From Ailanthus altissimus (taxonomy: Eukaryota > Streptophyta > Magnoliopsida > Sapindales > Simaroubaceae): 64,000 bases of DNA. Below are positions 1-12,152 of the stretch, one piece after another. The position numbers and the translations under genes were made by a program. Positions within the stretch are counted from its first letter, which is position 1. Each line of letters starts with the position of its first letter. The stretch spans positions 8,134,501 to 8,198,500 of the forward strand of contig OX327696.1 of the NCBI GenBank assembly GCA_946807835.1. Direction: 5' to 3'. A model generated the notes under the pieces. That model searched no databases and was not told the DNA's origin. It saw nothing but the letters and a program-made list of their open reading frames with translations.

Positions 1-2788
1 GCTCTTTTAGACGCGGATGGGCTTCAATCATTTGCCCTAGCTTACCAAACTGCAACCTACATATTCAGATTGCATTTTCATTTATGCCAGAAATTGTGTA
101 TTTATAATGTAACAACAAGAAGAGAAAAATCCTTCACCTGAGACTTGAAAAAGAATGAAAGGAGAGGTTGCATGGGCAAGAACAAAAGTTCCCCATGAAC
201 ACAAATAATGAAGGAACCACGTCCACACTCTCAAAACCATCGAGGACAGTCTCCAGCTTTCTCATAGCCTTCTCTAAGGACAAGACAGTAACATGATTAA
301 GCCAAGGTATTCAGAGAAAAGAAGGGAAAGTAGTATGAGAATTGTGATTCACCTCTTCATTGTCCAACCAAATGTCAGAGAGAATGACAAACATTTCATT
401 GGCTGCTCTCTTTTCAAGATCTGCAAGCCTGAGCTATAAAAGTTGTATAGGTAAACCATGACCAATCATTTTCCTTGACAGCTACTCCAAGGAAATTCCA
501 AAAAATGAATTAGAAATGTTTATCAATACTGAGTATTAATATAAAAAAGACAAGGATACAGTCTCTTCTTTTGTTAATGTACCACCACCAAAGAAGTCCT
601 GTCCAGCAAGTAGTTTGAGCGACTTATCTCTGTCCTCCAGTGGAGGAAATCCACATGTAATTACCTTTTTGAGAAGAAAACCATTAGCATGTCTACTGAA
701 ATCAACTTCATCAAGACTTTTGAAATTTTTAAAAAGTTAGTGGTATTTGGATATGCAATGAAATATTAATAATACAAAAACTAAAAGCACATGAAAATTC
801 TGAGAAATAAATTGTCACTGATATCATAAATCATGTGTTCATAGCAACTCTATTTGACAGAAGTACATCTCTAACCTGAAAAATACCATCAATGAGCATC
901 TTGCCTTCTGCTACAACAATGGTGTTTTCTGTAAAAAATCCTGTGGTGATTTTGTGATACTTGTCAAAAAAAACAATGTTTATGTAACTCCATTTTGATT
1001 GCATCAACTTAAAAGTTACAGATTTTTGTAAATCTGACTAAAAATTAAAAATAAAAATAACCCTATCCTAAGTTGACAACTAGTGTATGTTACTCAGAAT
1101 GTATCCCTTTTAAAACCAAATAAATAACTAGGTAGATTCTTAACATAGAAAGACCATACAGTTTAGACCTGCACTAATGTACTATAGGCTGCAGTAAAAT
1201 GGCTTCAAAATTTGACAAAAACCAAACAAAGGTCAAAGAGAAAAAAGCAGAAAGATGATTTTCACAAACCAATAATAAAACAAGATATAGATATGAAACA
1301 TGTCTCAGAAAAGTAAAATATGATATACTAGCTCAGTGAAATGATAAACAGAGAATTAAATTAGGTAAAGGATATTGCTTTAGACAGATCAATTTCCACC
1401 GAAGCCGTAAGGTCTTCCAAATAGAAGTGGCCATCCTCCAACTGAGATATTACACCCATCACCCATTTTCTCCCTGCTTGCCCAACCAAGGACTGAATCG
1501 TAGAAATCTGTGCAACAAAAGTAAATAAATAAACAAATAAAGGCTATATATTTCATGTTTGAGATATGTGGAGTGAACTGAATGAAATATAGAGAGAAGA
1601 ACAACCTCACAACTGCCAAATTCTGAGTTTTCGACATCAAAAGAAGGCCTGGAGAAATGTTGATCACGAGAAACCCTCTGGAAGAGCAACAGAAACCTAT
1701 CCCTGTACAATGTCGCTTTTGCAGAAGCCTTGCCATGAATAGGCAGGCTGCCCGTATGCCTAAAATGAAAACAACATTCACTTCAATGCCACCAATCACT
1801 ACTAATAATTTAAATTTCTACTTATCTACCCAATACTTTGTTATCTTCTTTCTCTTTTCCTTGTATTTTCCCAATTCTAAGAAAAACAGTTTTGGAACCT
1901 TAACTATAAGCTGATTAGCTGAATGTCAAGAAATTCAGGAGTATTGGGTGTCTGATTTAAAAGCACTTTTCAGAAATTAGGATACAATCTACATAAAACC
2001 TTAACAGCAAAAGTAATTCATTTTTAAAATAAAATTCAGATTTTCTATCTCACTATCACAGAAGGTCATGGGCAACACACCACTGCAATGAACAAATGCA
2101 TTTTCTAGACCTTTGTGAGAAAGTTCCACTTCAACAAACTTTTTTTTATCACTTGTTTTCTAAAGTAAATAACTGTATCTGAATTGCAAATTCTTTTTTT
2201 TTTTCTCTATTGCATCTGAATTGCTAAGTAAATACACCCTAAGCCTTGAATAGAAATTCTAACAAACCAAACCCACCCTAAGCCTTAAATAGAAATTCTA
2301 AATCCAAGAAATAACAATTAACAATATAAAGTCGGGTTAACATAACATAATACAACGTACTGATAGAAGTGTTTCTTGATTGGATCGTATCGAAATTTGG
2401 GAATCAAAAAGGCATCGATCACGCGAATAGCCGAATGACTAGAAACAGAGCTAGAATCTTCCTCGGCAGCGGCCTCAGCTTCTAATAAAAGACTGATGAC
2501 TCGAGACACCGACTCCTTATCAATTATCGAAGATTTCACTGTACAAATTCAACATTAATCAGATATTAACTCCAAAAATAAAAATTAAAAAAAGCACAAA
2601 CATAAATTATGATAATTCGCACGTGAGGATTCGTGCTCGAGCTGATCAAGGAGGAGATCGACGGCCTCGTCTTCAGCGTCGGGAAAACGATTCACGAATG
2701 AGATGATTTCATCGAGAGCGTCGATTTTGAGACCGTATCCTCTGATTTTCAATTTCTTTTGTATTTTCTTTCTCGTTTGCGCACTCAT
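1..2788 (-). CDS. DPB2: DNA polymerase epsilon subunit 2 (subunit B), 5' part, cut by window edge
   Basis: The non-catalytic B subunit of DNA polymerase epsilon, needed for leading-strand synthesis and replication initiation in the nucleus. Nine coding exons read on the minus strand: 2788-2623, 2538-2361, 1759-1606, 1507-1379, 959-876, 664-560, 428-353, about 270-138, and 56 to the window edge. The joined reading frame follows the plant DPB2 protein: an N-terminal helical domain starting MSAQTRKKIQKKLKIRGY, then DAEDEAVDLLLDQLE, FLIPKFRYDPIKK, YRDRFLLLFQRVSRDQHFSR, LEDGHFYLEDL (OB-fold region), CGFPPLEDRDK, DFFGGGTLTKEE and FVFMGNFCS, the start of the calcineurin-like domain. Other junctions are GT-AG, but the intron after exon 4 appears to begin with GC at 1378. 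The calcineurin-like remainder and the stop lie outside the window. Family identity is strong; exon edges are by eye. Confidence 0.93.
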
Positions 2789-2883
2789 TTTTTTTTTTCT
2801 TTTTTGGCAATCTTTAGCTCTGGCCTCTGATTTTGCTATCTGGATCTCGCTTTCTTTCTGTGTTCGCTTTTGCTGTGCTTTTG

Positions 2884-2941
2884 GGCGGGAAAATAAACGG
2901 CGGGAATATTATTTCATTAAAATATTTTTACTAAACCCTAA
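2884..2941 (-). promoter_or_regulatory. E2F sites and telo-box upstream of DPB2
   Basis: About 95-155 bp upstream of the DPB2 start, the minus strand carries TTTTCCCGCC (2893-2884) and ATTCCCGCC (2907-2899), which match the plant E2F consensus TTTSSCGC fully or nearly. The plus strand carries AAACCCTAA (2933-2941), a telo-box. E2F sites with telo-boxes are typical of S-phase genes in plants, so cell-cycle control by E2F/DP is inferred. Transcription start and occupancy are unknown. Confidence 0.7.
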
Positions 2942-3426
2942 ATCGCACAGCGTGTTATGTATATTAGTTTTCTAAAACAAATTGAAAATTGTATTGCTGT
3001 ACGCCTGAACATTAAACAAGGGTTATATTTTCTTATTAAAACTTTATTTTAAAAGCCAACCGTAGTTATTAATGTAATCTTAATAATTTAAATTAATATA
3101 AAAATAGTATTTTTTAATAAATACTCGTATAATTATTCTTAATATCAAATAAATTTTATAATAATATCTCTACTATAGTCAAGAATAATTATTTATAATT
3201 AACACTTAAATGAAAACGTAATAAGAGCCAAATATTATTCTATGTGTTATTTAAAATTAAAAAAACAAACGATTAATAAAAAAGTAAAGAGTAAGAAAAA
3301 ATAAATAAATAATCCAAAAAAAACTTGCTCAAGTTAATAAACAATTTTAAGGTCACTCAATTAGTAAAATTCAATAGAAATTTGATCATAAAATTAAATA
3401 ATTAAATTCAATCAATCAAAATATAT
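2942..3426. other. AT-rich intergenic stretch, nothing recognised
   Basis: Low-GC spacer between the DPB2 promoter and the first LTR. No coding frame of note, no RNA gene and no clear repeat could be seen. Confidence 0.5.
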
Positions 3427-4110
3427 TAAAGCGTAAGCATGCAAGTAAGTAAAAATACCCCAATAATATATGTATAACAAGTAATTAAAAAATAAAGAGA
3501 GAAATGATAGAAAAAGAATACAAAATTACGTGGTTCGATAATTTGCATAAGTTTACGGTGGATCAAGATCACACTATTTTTATTATAAATCATAAGGCAT
3601 TCACAAAGTATGTCTTTTACAAAAAAGATCACAAAAAAAACTCTCTCTTGAACTTTAAGGATTTTCACTCATAAAAAACCACAAAAAATTCCTACTTGAT
3701 CACTTAGATCTATTTAGTTATCACAAAAATATATTTAATGATCACTAAGATGTGTTTACAAGTCAATTGAGAGTCTTTATATATGTTTTAGGACATCCTA
3801 GGTTTACCCTAAACGTGTAGGAATCGTATCAGAGAGTCTAAAGCAAGTGAGAGACGAAATAAGGAAGTTTTCAATTTTCGGGGAACTGTTCACGTGTCCA
3901 GCACCGCGGTGCTCAACGCCCATCGCCACGCTGCTGGTGCGCCCCCCCCTGGGAGTCGCAGCGCTCACTCTTGGTCGCCGTAACGCTAGCGCTTGTTACG
4001 CATTTTTTCATTTTTCGCCTCTTTTTGCATCCGTCTTCGATCTTTGCGCACCCTACGCACTTGGTTTGCTCTCCAAATTATATCCCGATGATTTTTAATC
4101 AATATTCTCA
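3427..4110 (-). repeat. 3' LTR of the chimeric copia array
   Basis: About 684 bp, clearly homologous to 11493-12152 over its whole length. Shared blocks include ACGTGGTTCG at 3528-3537, the CACAAAGTATG block, a TTTAGGAC block and the GC-rich ...CCAGCACCGCGGTGC... part. Its inner end (4110, CA on plus, TG on minus) borders a purine-rich tract on the minus strand, as expected for a 3' LTR. Its outer end has decayed from TG to TA. The two LTRs differ by many substitutions and indels, so they are old or come from different elements. Confidence 0.82.
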
Positions 4111-4182
4111 TAAATCCTCTCCTTGATTCAAAATCATCCATAAAAGCAACTCGATTTTTTATTTTCGCATCTTCGGTCACCA

Positions 4183-7100
4183 TCACAAAGTAGTAACTCT
4201 GATTAAGTCATTGCATATGACGAACTTAACCGAAGGCAGTGGCTTAGTCAACATATCAATAGAGTTTTTAGACGACACTATATTTGTTATACTAACTTCA
4301 CCACTTTGGACAATCTCTCGGATATAATAGAGCCTCACATCATTGTGTTTCGACATCTCGTGGAACACTTGATGCTTGCTTAGGTGTATGGCACTCTGGC
4401 TATCACAATATACACCGGTGTTCATAGCCAATACCTCCGCGCATATGCCTTTCAACTACATGGCCTCTTTTATAGCTTCACCAACAGCTATGTACTCTAC
4501 CTCTATGGTAGATAATGCAACCACATGTTGTAGAATCGATCTCCAACATACACTACACCCAAACACTGTGAATACGTAGTCTGTGATCTTCTCTTGTATA
4601 GATCACCTGCATAATCTGAGTCTACGTATCCTTTTACCATTTCACTGTTGTTCTTGTCCCTCTTATACATCAACCCGTGATTTAACATTCCTTTGAGATA
4701 TCTCAGAATCCACTTCACTGCAAGCCAATGATCCTTACCCGGATTTGTCATGTATCTACTCATCATACTCACAGTCTGTGCTATGTTTGGTATTGTGCAA
4801 ACCATTGCATACATGATGCTCCCCACAGCGCTTGCATACGGTACTTTACTCATCTGCAGCTTCTTTTATTCGGATGACGGCGACTGTACTGCTGAAAGTC
4901 TGAAATGCATGGCCAAATGAGTAGAGACAACATTTGCGTTGAACATACCAAACTTCTCTAGAATTTTGAGTATATATTGCTGTTGGAACAAAAAAATAAC
5001 ATCTCTTCTTTCCCTCACAATATCCATACCTAAGATTCTCTTTGTTGCTCCCAAATCATTCATCTCAAACTCGCCACTCAACTGTTTATTGAGCTTCTAT
5101 ATTTCTTCCATATTCTTACATGCGATCAACATATCATCGACCTATATAAGTAAATACATCAGCCCACAATTTATGTACTTGAAGTACACGCATCCATCAT
5201 ACTTGCTCCTACTAAAGCCACAAGCCATTATAAAGTCATCAAATTTCCTATACCACTGTCTAGGTGATTGTTTTAACCCATATAACGACTTCTTTAGCAA
5301 ACAAGCATGACCTTCTTTCCCGAGCTTCTCGAACCTTTGCGGCTATGCCATGTATATCATCTCTTTAAGCTCTCCGTGTAAAAAAGCCGTCTTTACATCC
5401 ATTTGCTCTAGATGTAAATCAAGGTTTGCACACATGGCTAACAAAATCCTAATAGATGTGTGATTGACGACTAGAGAGAATATCTTATGAAAATCAACTC
5501 TCTATCTCTGAGTAAAACCTTGTGCAACTAACCTAGCCTTAAATCTTGTAAACTCTATCCTCGGTATCCCCTCCTTTACCTTATACACCCACTTGCACCC
5601 GACTAGCTTCTTTTGAGGTCTCTCCACCAATTTCCAGGTATTGTTCTTCCTAAGAAAACTAATCTTTTCTTCCATGGCCTACTGTCATTCTTTATTGTTT
5701 TCACTCTTCATAGCCTCACCATATGTCCTAAGCTCATCATACTCAAAAGTATAAGCAGAATTAAAAGCATGAGCAACTAAATCTGCTTGTGCATACCTGA
5801 CTGTTGAGCTAATCCTTCTCCTTAACCTGTTTCTAACTAGGTGATACTCTTCAAGTTCCATCTCATGAGTCATAGTCTTCCTTTGGGTGGACTTAGAGAA
5901 ACTTGCCGGTGTTTTTGGTTCATCTTCAAGGATCTCCTTGTTGAAGCGCTGATCTGAGGGCATATTAGATCTACTCTCAGGTTCCACTTCAACTTCTATT
6001 GACTCGGACGTTAAGTCTTCCTTGAGCACAGGTTTTTCTTTCTCCTTTTCTTGGGAGGTTTTCAGCATCGTCATCTCATCGAACGTCACGTCACGGCTTA
6101 TGATACTCCTTGGTGGTGTCAAGTCTTTACACCACACCTTGTATCCTTTCACTCTTTCAGGATATCCTATGGATACCCCTTTGATAGCTCTAGGTTTCAA
6201 CTTTCTCTCCTTAACATGTAAAAAGGCAGGGCAATCAAATATTCTGAGGTGGTCATACTTCGGAGGATTGTCAGATCATTTCTCTTATGGCGTCTTGAAG
6301 TCAATTACTGAGGAGGGACTTCTATTAATCAAATAAGCTGCCGTCATTTTGGCTTCTCCCCAAAATGCCTTGGACATCCTTGCATTGGTCAGAATACATC
6401 TAACCATTTTAAGTAGGGTCTTATTTATCCTCTCAGCTACACCATTCTGTTGTGGTGTTGATCTCACAGTTCTATGCCTTGCAATTCCATACTTGACACA
6501 AAACCCATCAAACTCTCTATTGCAAAATTCGAGGTCGTCGTCAGTTCTCAATCTCTTCACCCTTTTACTAGTCTGATTCTCAACAAGAGCCTTTCAAGTC
6601 TTGAATACTTCAAACGCTTGATCATTGCTCTTTAACACATAGACCCACAGCTTCCTTAAATAGTCATTAGTTAAACTGAAAAATACCCGGTGCCACCACG
6701 AGTAGCTGTTTGAGCTGGTCTTTAAAGATCCGAGTGTATGTAATCAAGAGTCCTCTTAGTCTTGTGCTCGTCGGTACTAAACCTCACCCTATATACTTTC
6801 TCAAACATACAATACTCATAAAACTCCAAGGGCTGGAACTAATCCTCACCAAATACCTTTTGACTAAATAACTCATTTATATTTCACTTGCCTAAGTGTG
6901 CCAGTCTAAGATGCCATAACTTAGTTTACACACTCTCATCATCTACAGAGAATAATGCAAAACCACTCACGACTTTACTCTTAAGCACATAAACGCCTTT
7001 GAGCTTCTCTCCTCTCATCACCACCATGGAACCTTTCAATACTCTCAAAACCCCTCCGTCGATCCTAATGGAACACTTATTCTGGTCTAAAGTCCCTAGT

Positions 7101-7330
7101 GAGATCAAGTTTCTCTTCAAGTTATGAATATACTTAACATCTGCCAACTCTCTCACTCACCCATCATATAGCCTAAGCTTAGCACTACTAATTTCCACCA
7201 CCTGACATGCAACGTCATTACTCATTAACACCTTACCACTACTAATGGCCTGGAAATTTATAAACTAAGACTTATGCGGGCACATATGAAAAGTACAACC
7301 AGAATTAAGAACCCATTGTTCAGTGTTCTT
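4183..7330 (-). pseudogene. copia pol remnant, copy A (protease edge, integrase, RT, RNase H)
   Basis: Fragments of one pol gene follow in the correct order on the minus strand. Pre-integrase lies near 7156-6850. The integrase core and C-terminal part span about 6700-5690, with STPQQNGVAERINKTLLKMV and LINRSPSS. Reverse transcriptase runs about 5690-4700, with CKWVYKVK, LDLHLEQMDVKTAFLHGEL, SLYGLKQSPRQWY and a VDDM catalytic box near 5140. RNase H lies about 4650-4190, with GYVDSDYAGD, YCDSQSAIHL and DMLTKPLP. Many in-frame stops, for example in the RT around 5340 and just before VDDM, and several frameshifts mean no functional polyprotein. The domain order integrase-RT-RNase H identifies Ty1/copia rather than Ty3/gypsy. 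Confidence 0.85.
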
Positions 7331-8052
7331 ACCATCAGTAGCGATAGTGTCTCTGCGCTGTTATAGCTATCATCATAGGCAAGCGCAGCATCCACTTTTT
7401 TCTTATCTTGTGCTTTCTTCTTAGGACAGTCTTTTATGAAGTGCTCATCTTTCTTGCAACAATAGCATTTTCTATGAGTTCTAGACTTTGATCTTGAGCC
7501 ATTTTTCCTTCCATCTCTATATGAGTGCTTTCCTCTTACAGATAAACTTTCTGCATTGCCCTCGATCTACTTCCCTAATAACTTTGAGTTTAATAATGAT
7601 TTCACATCACTCATCGTTAAACTCTCTCTGCTATAGAGTAGCGTATCAACAAAGCTCTTATAACTCTTGGGGAGTGAACTCAGCAAGATAATTGCTCTAT
7701 CTTCATCTTCTATCTTAATGTTGATAGACTCAAGATCAAGGATGATCTTATTGAAAGCGTCTATATGATTTTTCATCGGCGTCCCTTCTGACATGGACAG
7801 CCAATACAACTTCTTTTTTATATGCAATTTGTTGGCCAATGATTTTCGCATATAAAGATAATCAAGATTCTTCCAAAGACCTATTGTCATCGTCTCACTT
7901 ACTAGTTCCTATAGTACTTCATCGCTCAATGACAGAACGATTGTGCTATGAGCTATTTCTTGAATGTCCATTCTTTCTACTTCAGCTTTAGATGACTCTG
8001 GCATCTTTTCTTCATCATTAGATGGAGCCGCAGTCTCCTCTAATGACGAGCT
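7331..8052 (-). pseudogene. copia gag remnant, copy A
   Basis: Gag-type (UBN2-like) sequence with LWKNLDYLYMRKSLANKLHI, IILLSSLPKSYKSFVDTLLY and a CCHC zinc knuckle near 7440-7490. It is very close to the gag at 10551-11402, so the two copies belong to one family. It begins abruptly at about 8050, without LTR, primer-binding site or start codon, and abuts the integrase of copy B. This junction is the main evidence that the array is recombinant. Confidence 0.8.
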
Positions 8053-8055
8053 CTT

Positions 8056-8536
8056 CTAGGTTCCAACTTCTCCTCCTTAACATGTACAAAGGCAGGGCAA
8101 CCAAATATTCTGAGGTGATTATATTTAGAAGGATTGTCAAGCCATTTCTCTTCTGGCGTCTTGAAGTCATTTGCTGAAGAGAGACTTCTATTAATCAAAT
8201 AAGTTGTAGTCACTACAACTTCTCCCCAAAATACCTTGGACATCTTTGCATTGATAAGCATGCATCTAACCCTTTCAAGTAGGGTTCTATTCATCCTCTC
8301 AGCTACCCCATTCTGCTGTGGTGTTGATCTTACCATTCTATGTCTCGTAATCCCATGCTTGGCACAAAATACATCAAACTCTTTATTGCAAAACTAAAGG
8401 TCATTGTCAGTTCTCAACCTCTTCACCCTTTTGCTAGTTTGATTCTCAACGAAAGCCTTCCAAGTCTTGAATACATCACATGCTTGATCATTACTCTTCA
8501 ACACATAGACACACAGCTTCCTTGAATAGTCATTAA
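8056..8536 (-). pseudogene. copia integrase fragment, copy B
   Basis: Minus-strand integrase core and C-terminal part: MVRSTPQQNGVAERMNRTLL, CMLINAKMSKVFWGE, INRSLSS and HLRIFGCPAFVHVKEEKLEP. It is the counterpart of 6200-6660 in copy A. One end stops at the insertion at 8537. The other stops at about 8056, where gag sequence of copy A starts. No RT follows. Confidence 0.82.
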
Positions 8537-9969
8537 CACGTCAAGAATATAGGAGTTTATTCCCAAGTGCAGGATTGTCGAAGTAATAAATAACTCAGTG
8601 AGAACGGGGTCGATCTACAGGGAAGTAAAATTAAAATTATAAACTATAAATACTTTAAAGACAATTAATGCAGTATAAGATGTTTGCAAATATTAATTCA
8701 ATTAACAAATTCAAATAAAAGCTAAGGTTAGGGGGATCCACTCTTGACATAAGAAGTAATAATATATTTAACTCTTTTTATAACTCAATTAGAATTCTCA
8801 CACAAAAGAGGTTCCAACCGAAAAATACAACAATTAAAGTTCATCATTATTTATATATTAATTAGTATTTATTTCTTTCAATTATTATACACCAAATCTT
8901 ATAAATAGGTTCAAGTATTTATTATGTCAATATTTATATTTGTCTACAATAAATCAAGACTCCCACTTTACAAGAAATGGTATATACACCAAATCTTGTA
9001 AATAGTTTCAAGAATTTATTGTCTCAAGTATAAAGTTTGTCAATAATAAATCAAGATACACCACTTAGAAGAAAGAGTATTAATATTACAAACAAAATAA
9101 ATAAATCATATATAAATTTGCATAACTTAAGAATAAAACATTAAATTCATGAATAAAAGTTAAGTATTACCTTGTCAAGAGTTTCACACTTTCACCTTAG
9201 CATAAAGAAAATTACTTGGACATAATAAAACTAAAGAAAAAAAAAAGAAATAGAAGAAGAGATAACATGATTTTACAATAGTAAACAAGAGAAATAATAT
9301 TACAAAGAGGTAATACAAAAGACAAGTATTTTGAACTAAAATATAGTTCTCTAATTACATGTTTTGGGCATAAACATGCTACATATTTATAGAAAAATAT
9401 GGATAAATCAAGACAAATGAAGAGGGAACTCCTTGGATGATAAAAGTCAAGAATGGTGGTAAATAATTTACATTGATTATCATTAATGCACCCATTTACT
9501 TATCCAATTTAAAATTGATATGGTCTGAATTAGCTGTCATGCAAAACATCACAGTTGTAGATAAGTCTTTTATCTTTCCAAATTGAGTTGTCTCATGCGT
9601 ATTAGATACATATTTCTATAGTTATGGATCAAATACTGATGACTGTTCGGATTGGGCCTGTATTGCAGATCAATTCTATTTTAGGTCATTTTCACCCTCT
9701 AAACGCTCGAATTTTAAATGCTTTGTGAAATATAATATATTAGCCCATTAAGTTAGCCCTTCACAGGATTAAGAATCACTCCAATTGGATCATAAGGTAG
9801 AAAGTTATGCCCATTTTACCGAACCTACCACAAAACAATTAAAAGCTAATTAGGCACAATATTGTAAACATACTTAAATTAGGGGAGGGGGGAGGGGGGG
9901 ATTAAAGACACTAGTAATACAAAACAATGATATAAAACCCTTATTAAATATGTAATTTATAGTGTTCAT
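8537..9969. mobile_element. Unclassified 1.43 kb insertion inside copia integrase
   Basis: Comparing with the uninterrupted copy A, this segment splits an integrase codon run. The flanks are TAGTCATTAA (8527-8536) and TAGTCATCAA (9970-9979), a 9-10 bp target duplication with one mismatch. No terminal inverted repeat and no coding frame are seen. It starts CACGTCAAGAATATAGG, contains a tandem pair of about 100 bp (8885-9080) and a G-rich tract at 9883-9900, and ends ...TAGTGTTCAT. A 9-10 bp duplication fits Mutator-type integration, but the class is not settled. Confidence 0.6.
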
Positions 9970-9979
9970 TAGTCATCAA

Positions 9980-11460
9980 TTAAATTGAGAAAATACCTGG
10001 CACCACCACGAGTAACTGTATGAGATAGTCCATAAAGATCCGAGTGTATGTAATCAAGAGTCCTCTTAGTCTTGTGCTCGTCGGTACTAAACCCCACCCT
10101 ATGTGCTTTCCTAAGCACACAATACTCACAAATCTCTAAGGGATGGAACTTATCCTCACTAAACGCCTTTTGATTAAATAACTCATTCAAGTTTCTCTCG
10201 CCTAGGTGTGCCAATCTAAGATACCACAACTTGGTTCACATACTCTCATCATCTACAGAGAATAATTCAGAACCACTCACGACTTCACCCTTAAGCACAT
10301 AAACACCTTTGAGCTTCTCTCCTCTCATCACTACCATGGAGTCCTTCAATACTCTCAAAACTCATCCATCGATCCTGATGGAATATCCATTATAGTCTAA
10401 TGAGATCAAGTTCCTCTTGAGGTCAGGAACATACCTAACATCTATCAATTCTCTTACTCGCCCATCATGCAGCCTAAGTTTAACACTACCAATTCCCATC
10501 ATCTGACATGCAACGTCATTACCCATTAATACCTTACCATCATTAATAGGCTAAAAATTTACAAACCAAGACTTGTGCGGGCACATATGAAAAGTACAAC
10601 TAGAATCAAGAAACCATTCTTCAGTATTCTTACCATCAGTAGTAATGAGTGTCTCTGCGCTGTTGTAGCTATCATCATGGGCCATCGCAGCATCCACTTT
10701 CTTCTTGTCTTGTACTTTCTTCTCAGGACAGTTCTTTATGAAGTGCTCATCTTTCTTGCAGCAATAGCACTTCTTAGGAGTCCTAGACTTCAATTTTGAG
10801 CCATTTTTCTTCCCATCTCTATATGATGGTCTTCCCCTTACAGATAAACTTTTTGCATTGCCCTCGATCTGCTTCCCTAATAACTTTGAGTTTAATGATG
10901 ATTTCACATCACTTATCATTAAACTCTTTCTGTCGTAGAGTAGCGTATCAACAAAGCTCTCATAACTCTTGGGGAGTGAACTCAATAAGATAATTGCTCT
11001 ATCTTCATCTTCTATCTTGATGTTGATAGACTAAAGATCAAGGATGATCTTATTGAAGGCGTTTATATGATCTTTCATCGGCATCCCTTCTGACATGGAC
11101 AGCTGATACAACTTCTTTTTTATATGCAATCTATTGGCCAACGATTTTCGCATATAAAGAAAGTCAAGCTTCTTCCAAAGACCTATTGCCGTTGTCTCAC
11201 CTGCTACTTTCCTTAGTTTTTCATCGCTCAATGATAGAATGATTGTGCTATGAGCTCTTTCTTGAATGTCCCTTCTTTCTGCTTCAGCTTTAGATGACTT
11301 TGACATCTTCTCTTCATCATTAGATGGAGCTGCAGTCTCTTCTAATGCTGAGCCTAGCCTAGCTTTTGGCTCACCAACAACGCCTTTACTTTCATCTTTC
11401 ACAGATTAAAGTCATTTGTACCGTTGAATTTCTCTACCTCATACTTGGGTGTGGCTAAGT
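9980..11460 (-). pseudogene. copia gag, protease and pre-integrase remnant, copy B
   Basis: From right to left: the gag start region (KYEVEKFNGTNDF near 11430, followed by a stop where tryptophan is usual), the gag body 11402-10860, a CCHC zinc knuckle CYCCKKDEHFIKNC near 10760, and an aspartic-protease segment LDSSCTFHMCP near 10600. The catalytic D-S-G is altered to D-S-S there. Pre-integrase at 10229-9980 has the H-H-C-C pattern (LRLAHLGERN, CEYCVLRK). Several stops interrupt it. It continues into the integrase fragment on the far side of the 8537-9969 insertion. Confidence 0.82.
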
Positions 11461-11474
11461 CTGTTTAGAACCAA

Positions 11475-11486
11475 GCTTTGATACCA
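11475..11486 (-). other. Primer-binding site (initiator tRNA-Met type)
   Basis: Minus strand TGGTATCAAAGC, close to the usual TGGTATCAGAGC of copia elements, six bases inside the LTR end. It shows that 11493-12152 is the 5' LTR and that the element reads on the minus strand. Confidence 0.75.
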
Positions 11487-11492
11487 GTTTAT

Positions 11493-12152
11493 TGAGGCGA
11501 AAGTACACAAACACGCAATATTACCCAAGCAAATAGTGCAGAACAAGCAATTAAGAAAATAAAGAAAGAAATGGTAGAAGAAGAACAAATAAACAATTAC
11601 GTGGTTCGGCAACTTGCCTACTTCCACGACGGTCAAGATTACTTACTCTTATTATTTAATTACAAGACACTCACAAAGTATGCCTTTTACAAGAAATATC
11701 ACAAAGAACAACTTTCTCTTGCAATCTAGGGATTTTATCTCACTAAGAACCATAAAGAAGTTTAATCACTAAGATTTCTTGGGTTATCACAAATATATAT
11801 TTACAAGCCAATAAAGAGACTTTATATAGGTTTTAGGACGTCTTAGGTTTACCCTTTCCGTGTAGGAATTGTATTAGGGAGTCTTGAAGCAAGTAGGAGA
11901 CGAAATAAGGAAGTCTTTAATTCGGGAAACTGTTCCTGCGTCCAGTGCTGCGACGCTGATCACCTGGCGTCGCGGCACTCACGTTCTAGTTTGGGCACTG
12001 CGGTGCCCACTCTTGGTCGTCGTGGCACTGGTGCCTGGCACTCCCTTCTTCATTGTTTGCCTCCTTTCTCATCTGTCTTCGATCCTCGTACACTCTACGC
12101 ACTTGGCTTATTCTTCAAATCATATCCCAATGATTTTCAATCAATATTCTCA
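11493..12152 (-). repeat. 5' LTR of the chimeric copia array
   Basis: About 660 bp, TG...CA bounded, homologous to 3427-4110. It includes ACGTGGTTCG at 11599-11608 and a GC-rich stretch at 11936-12045. It is followed on the minus strand by the primer-binding site and gag. Confidence 0.82.

Larger units (their letters stand above)
3427..12152 (-). mobile_element. Chimeric Ty1/copia retrotransposon array (two partial copies fused)
   Basis: Read on the minus strand from right to left: LTR (12152-11493), tRNA-Met-type primer-binding site, gag, protease and pre-integrase of copy B, a 1.43 kb insertion, and part of copy B integrase. At about 8050 the sequence jumps back to a second gag, followed by pre-integrase, integrase, reverse transcriptase and RNase H of copy A, a purine-rich tract (about 4111-4127) and the second LTR (4110-3427). 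Domain order and the conserved motifs place both copies in Ty1/copia. Every gene has stops and frameshifts. The flanks (TATAT on the left, CAAAT on the right) do not match, which fits recombination between two elements rather than one insertion. Confidence 0.85.
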
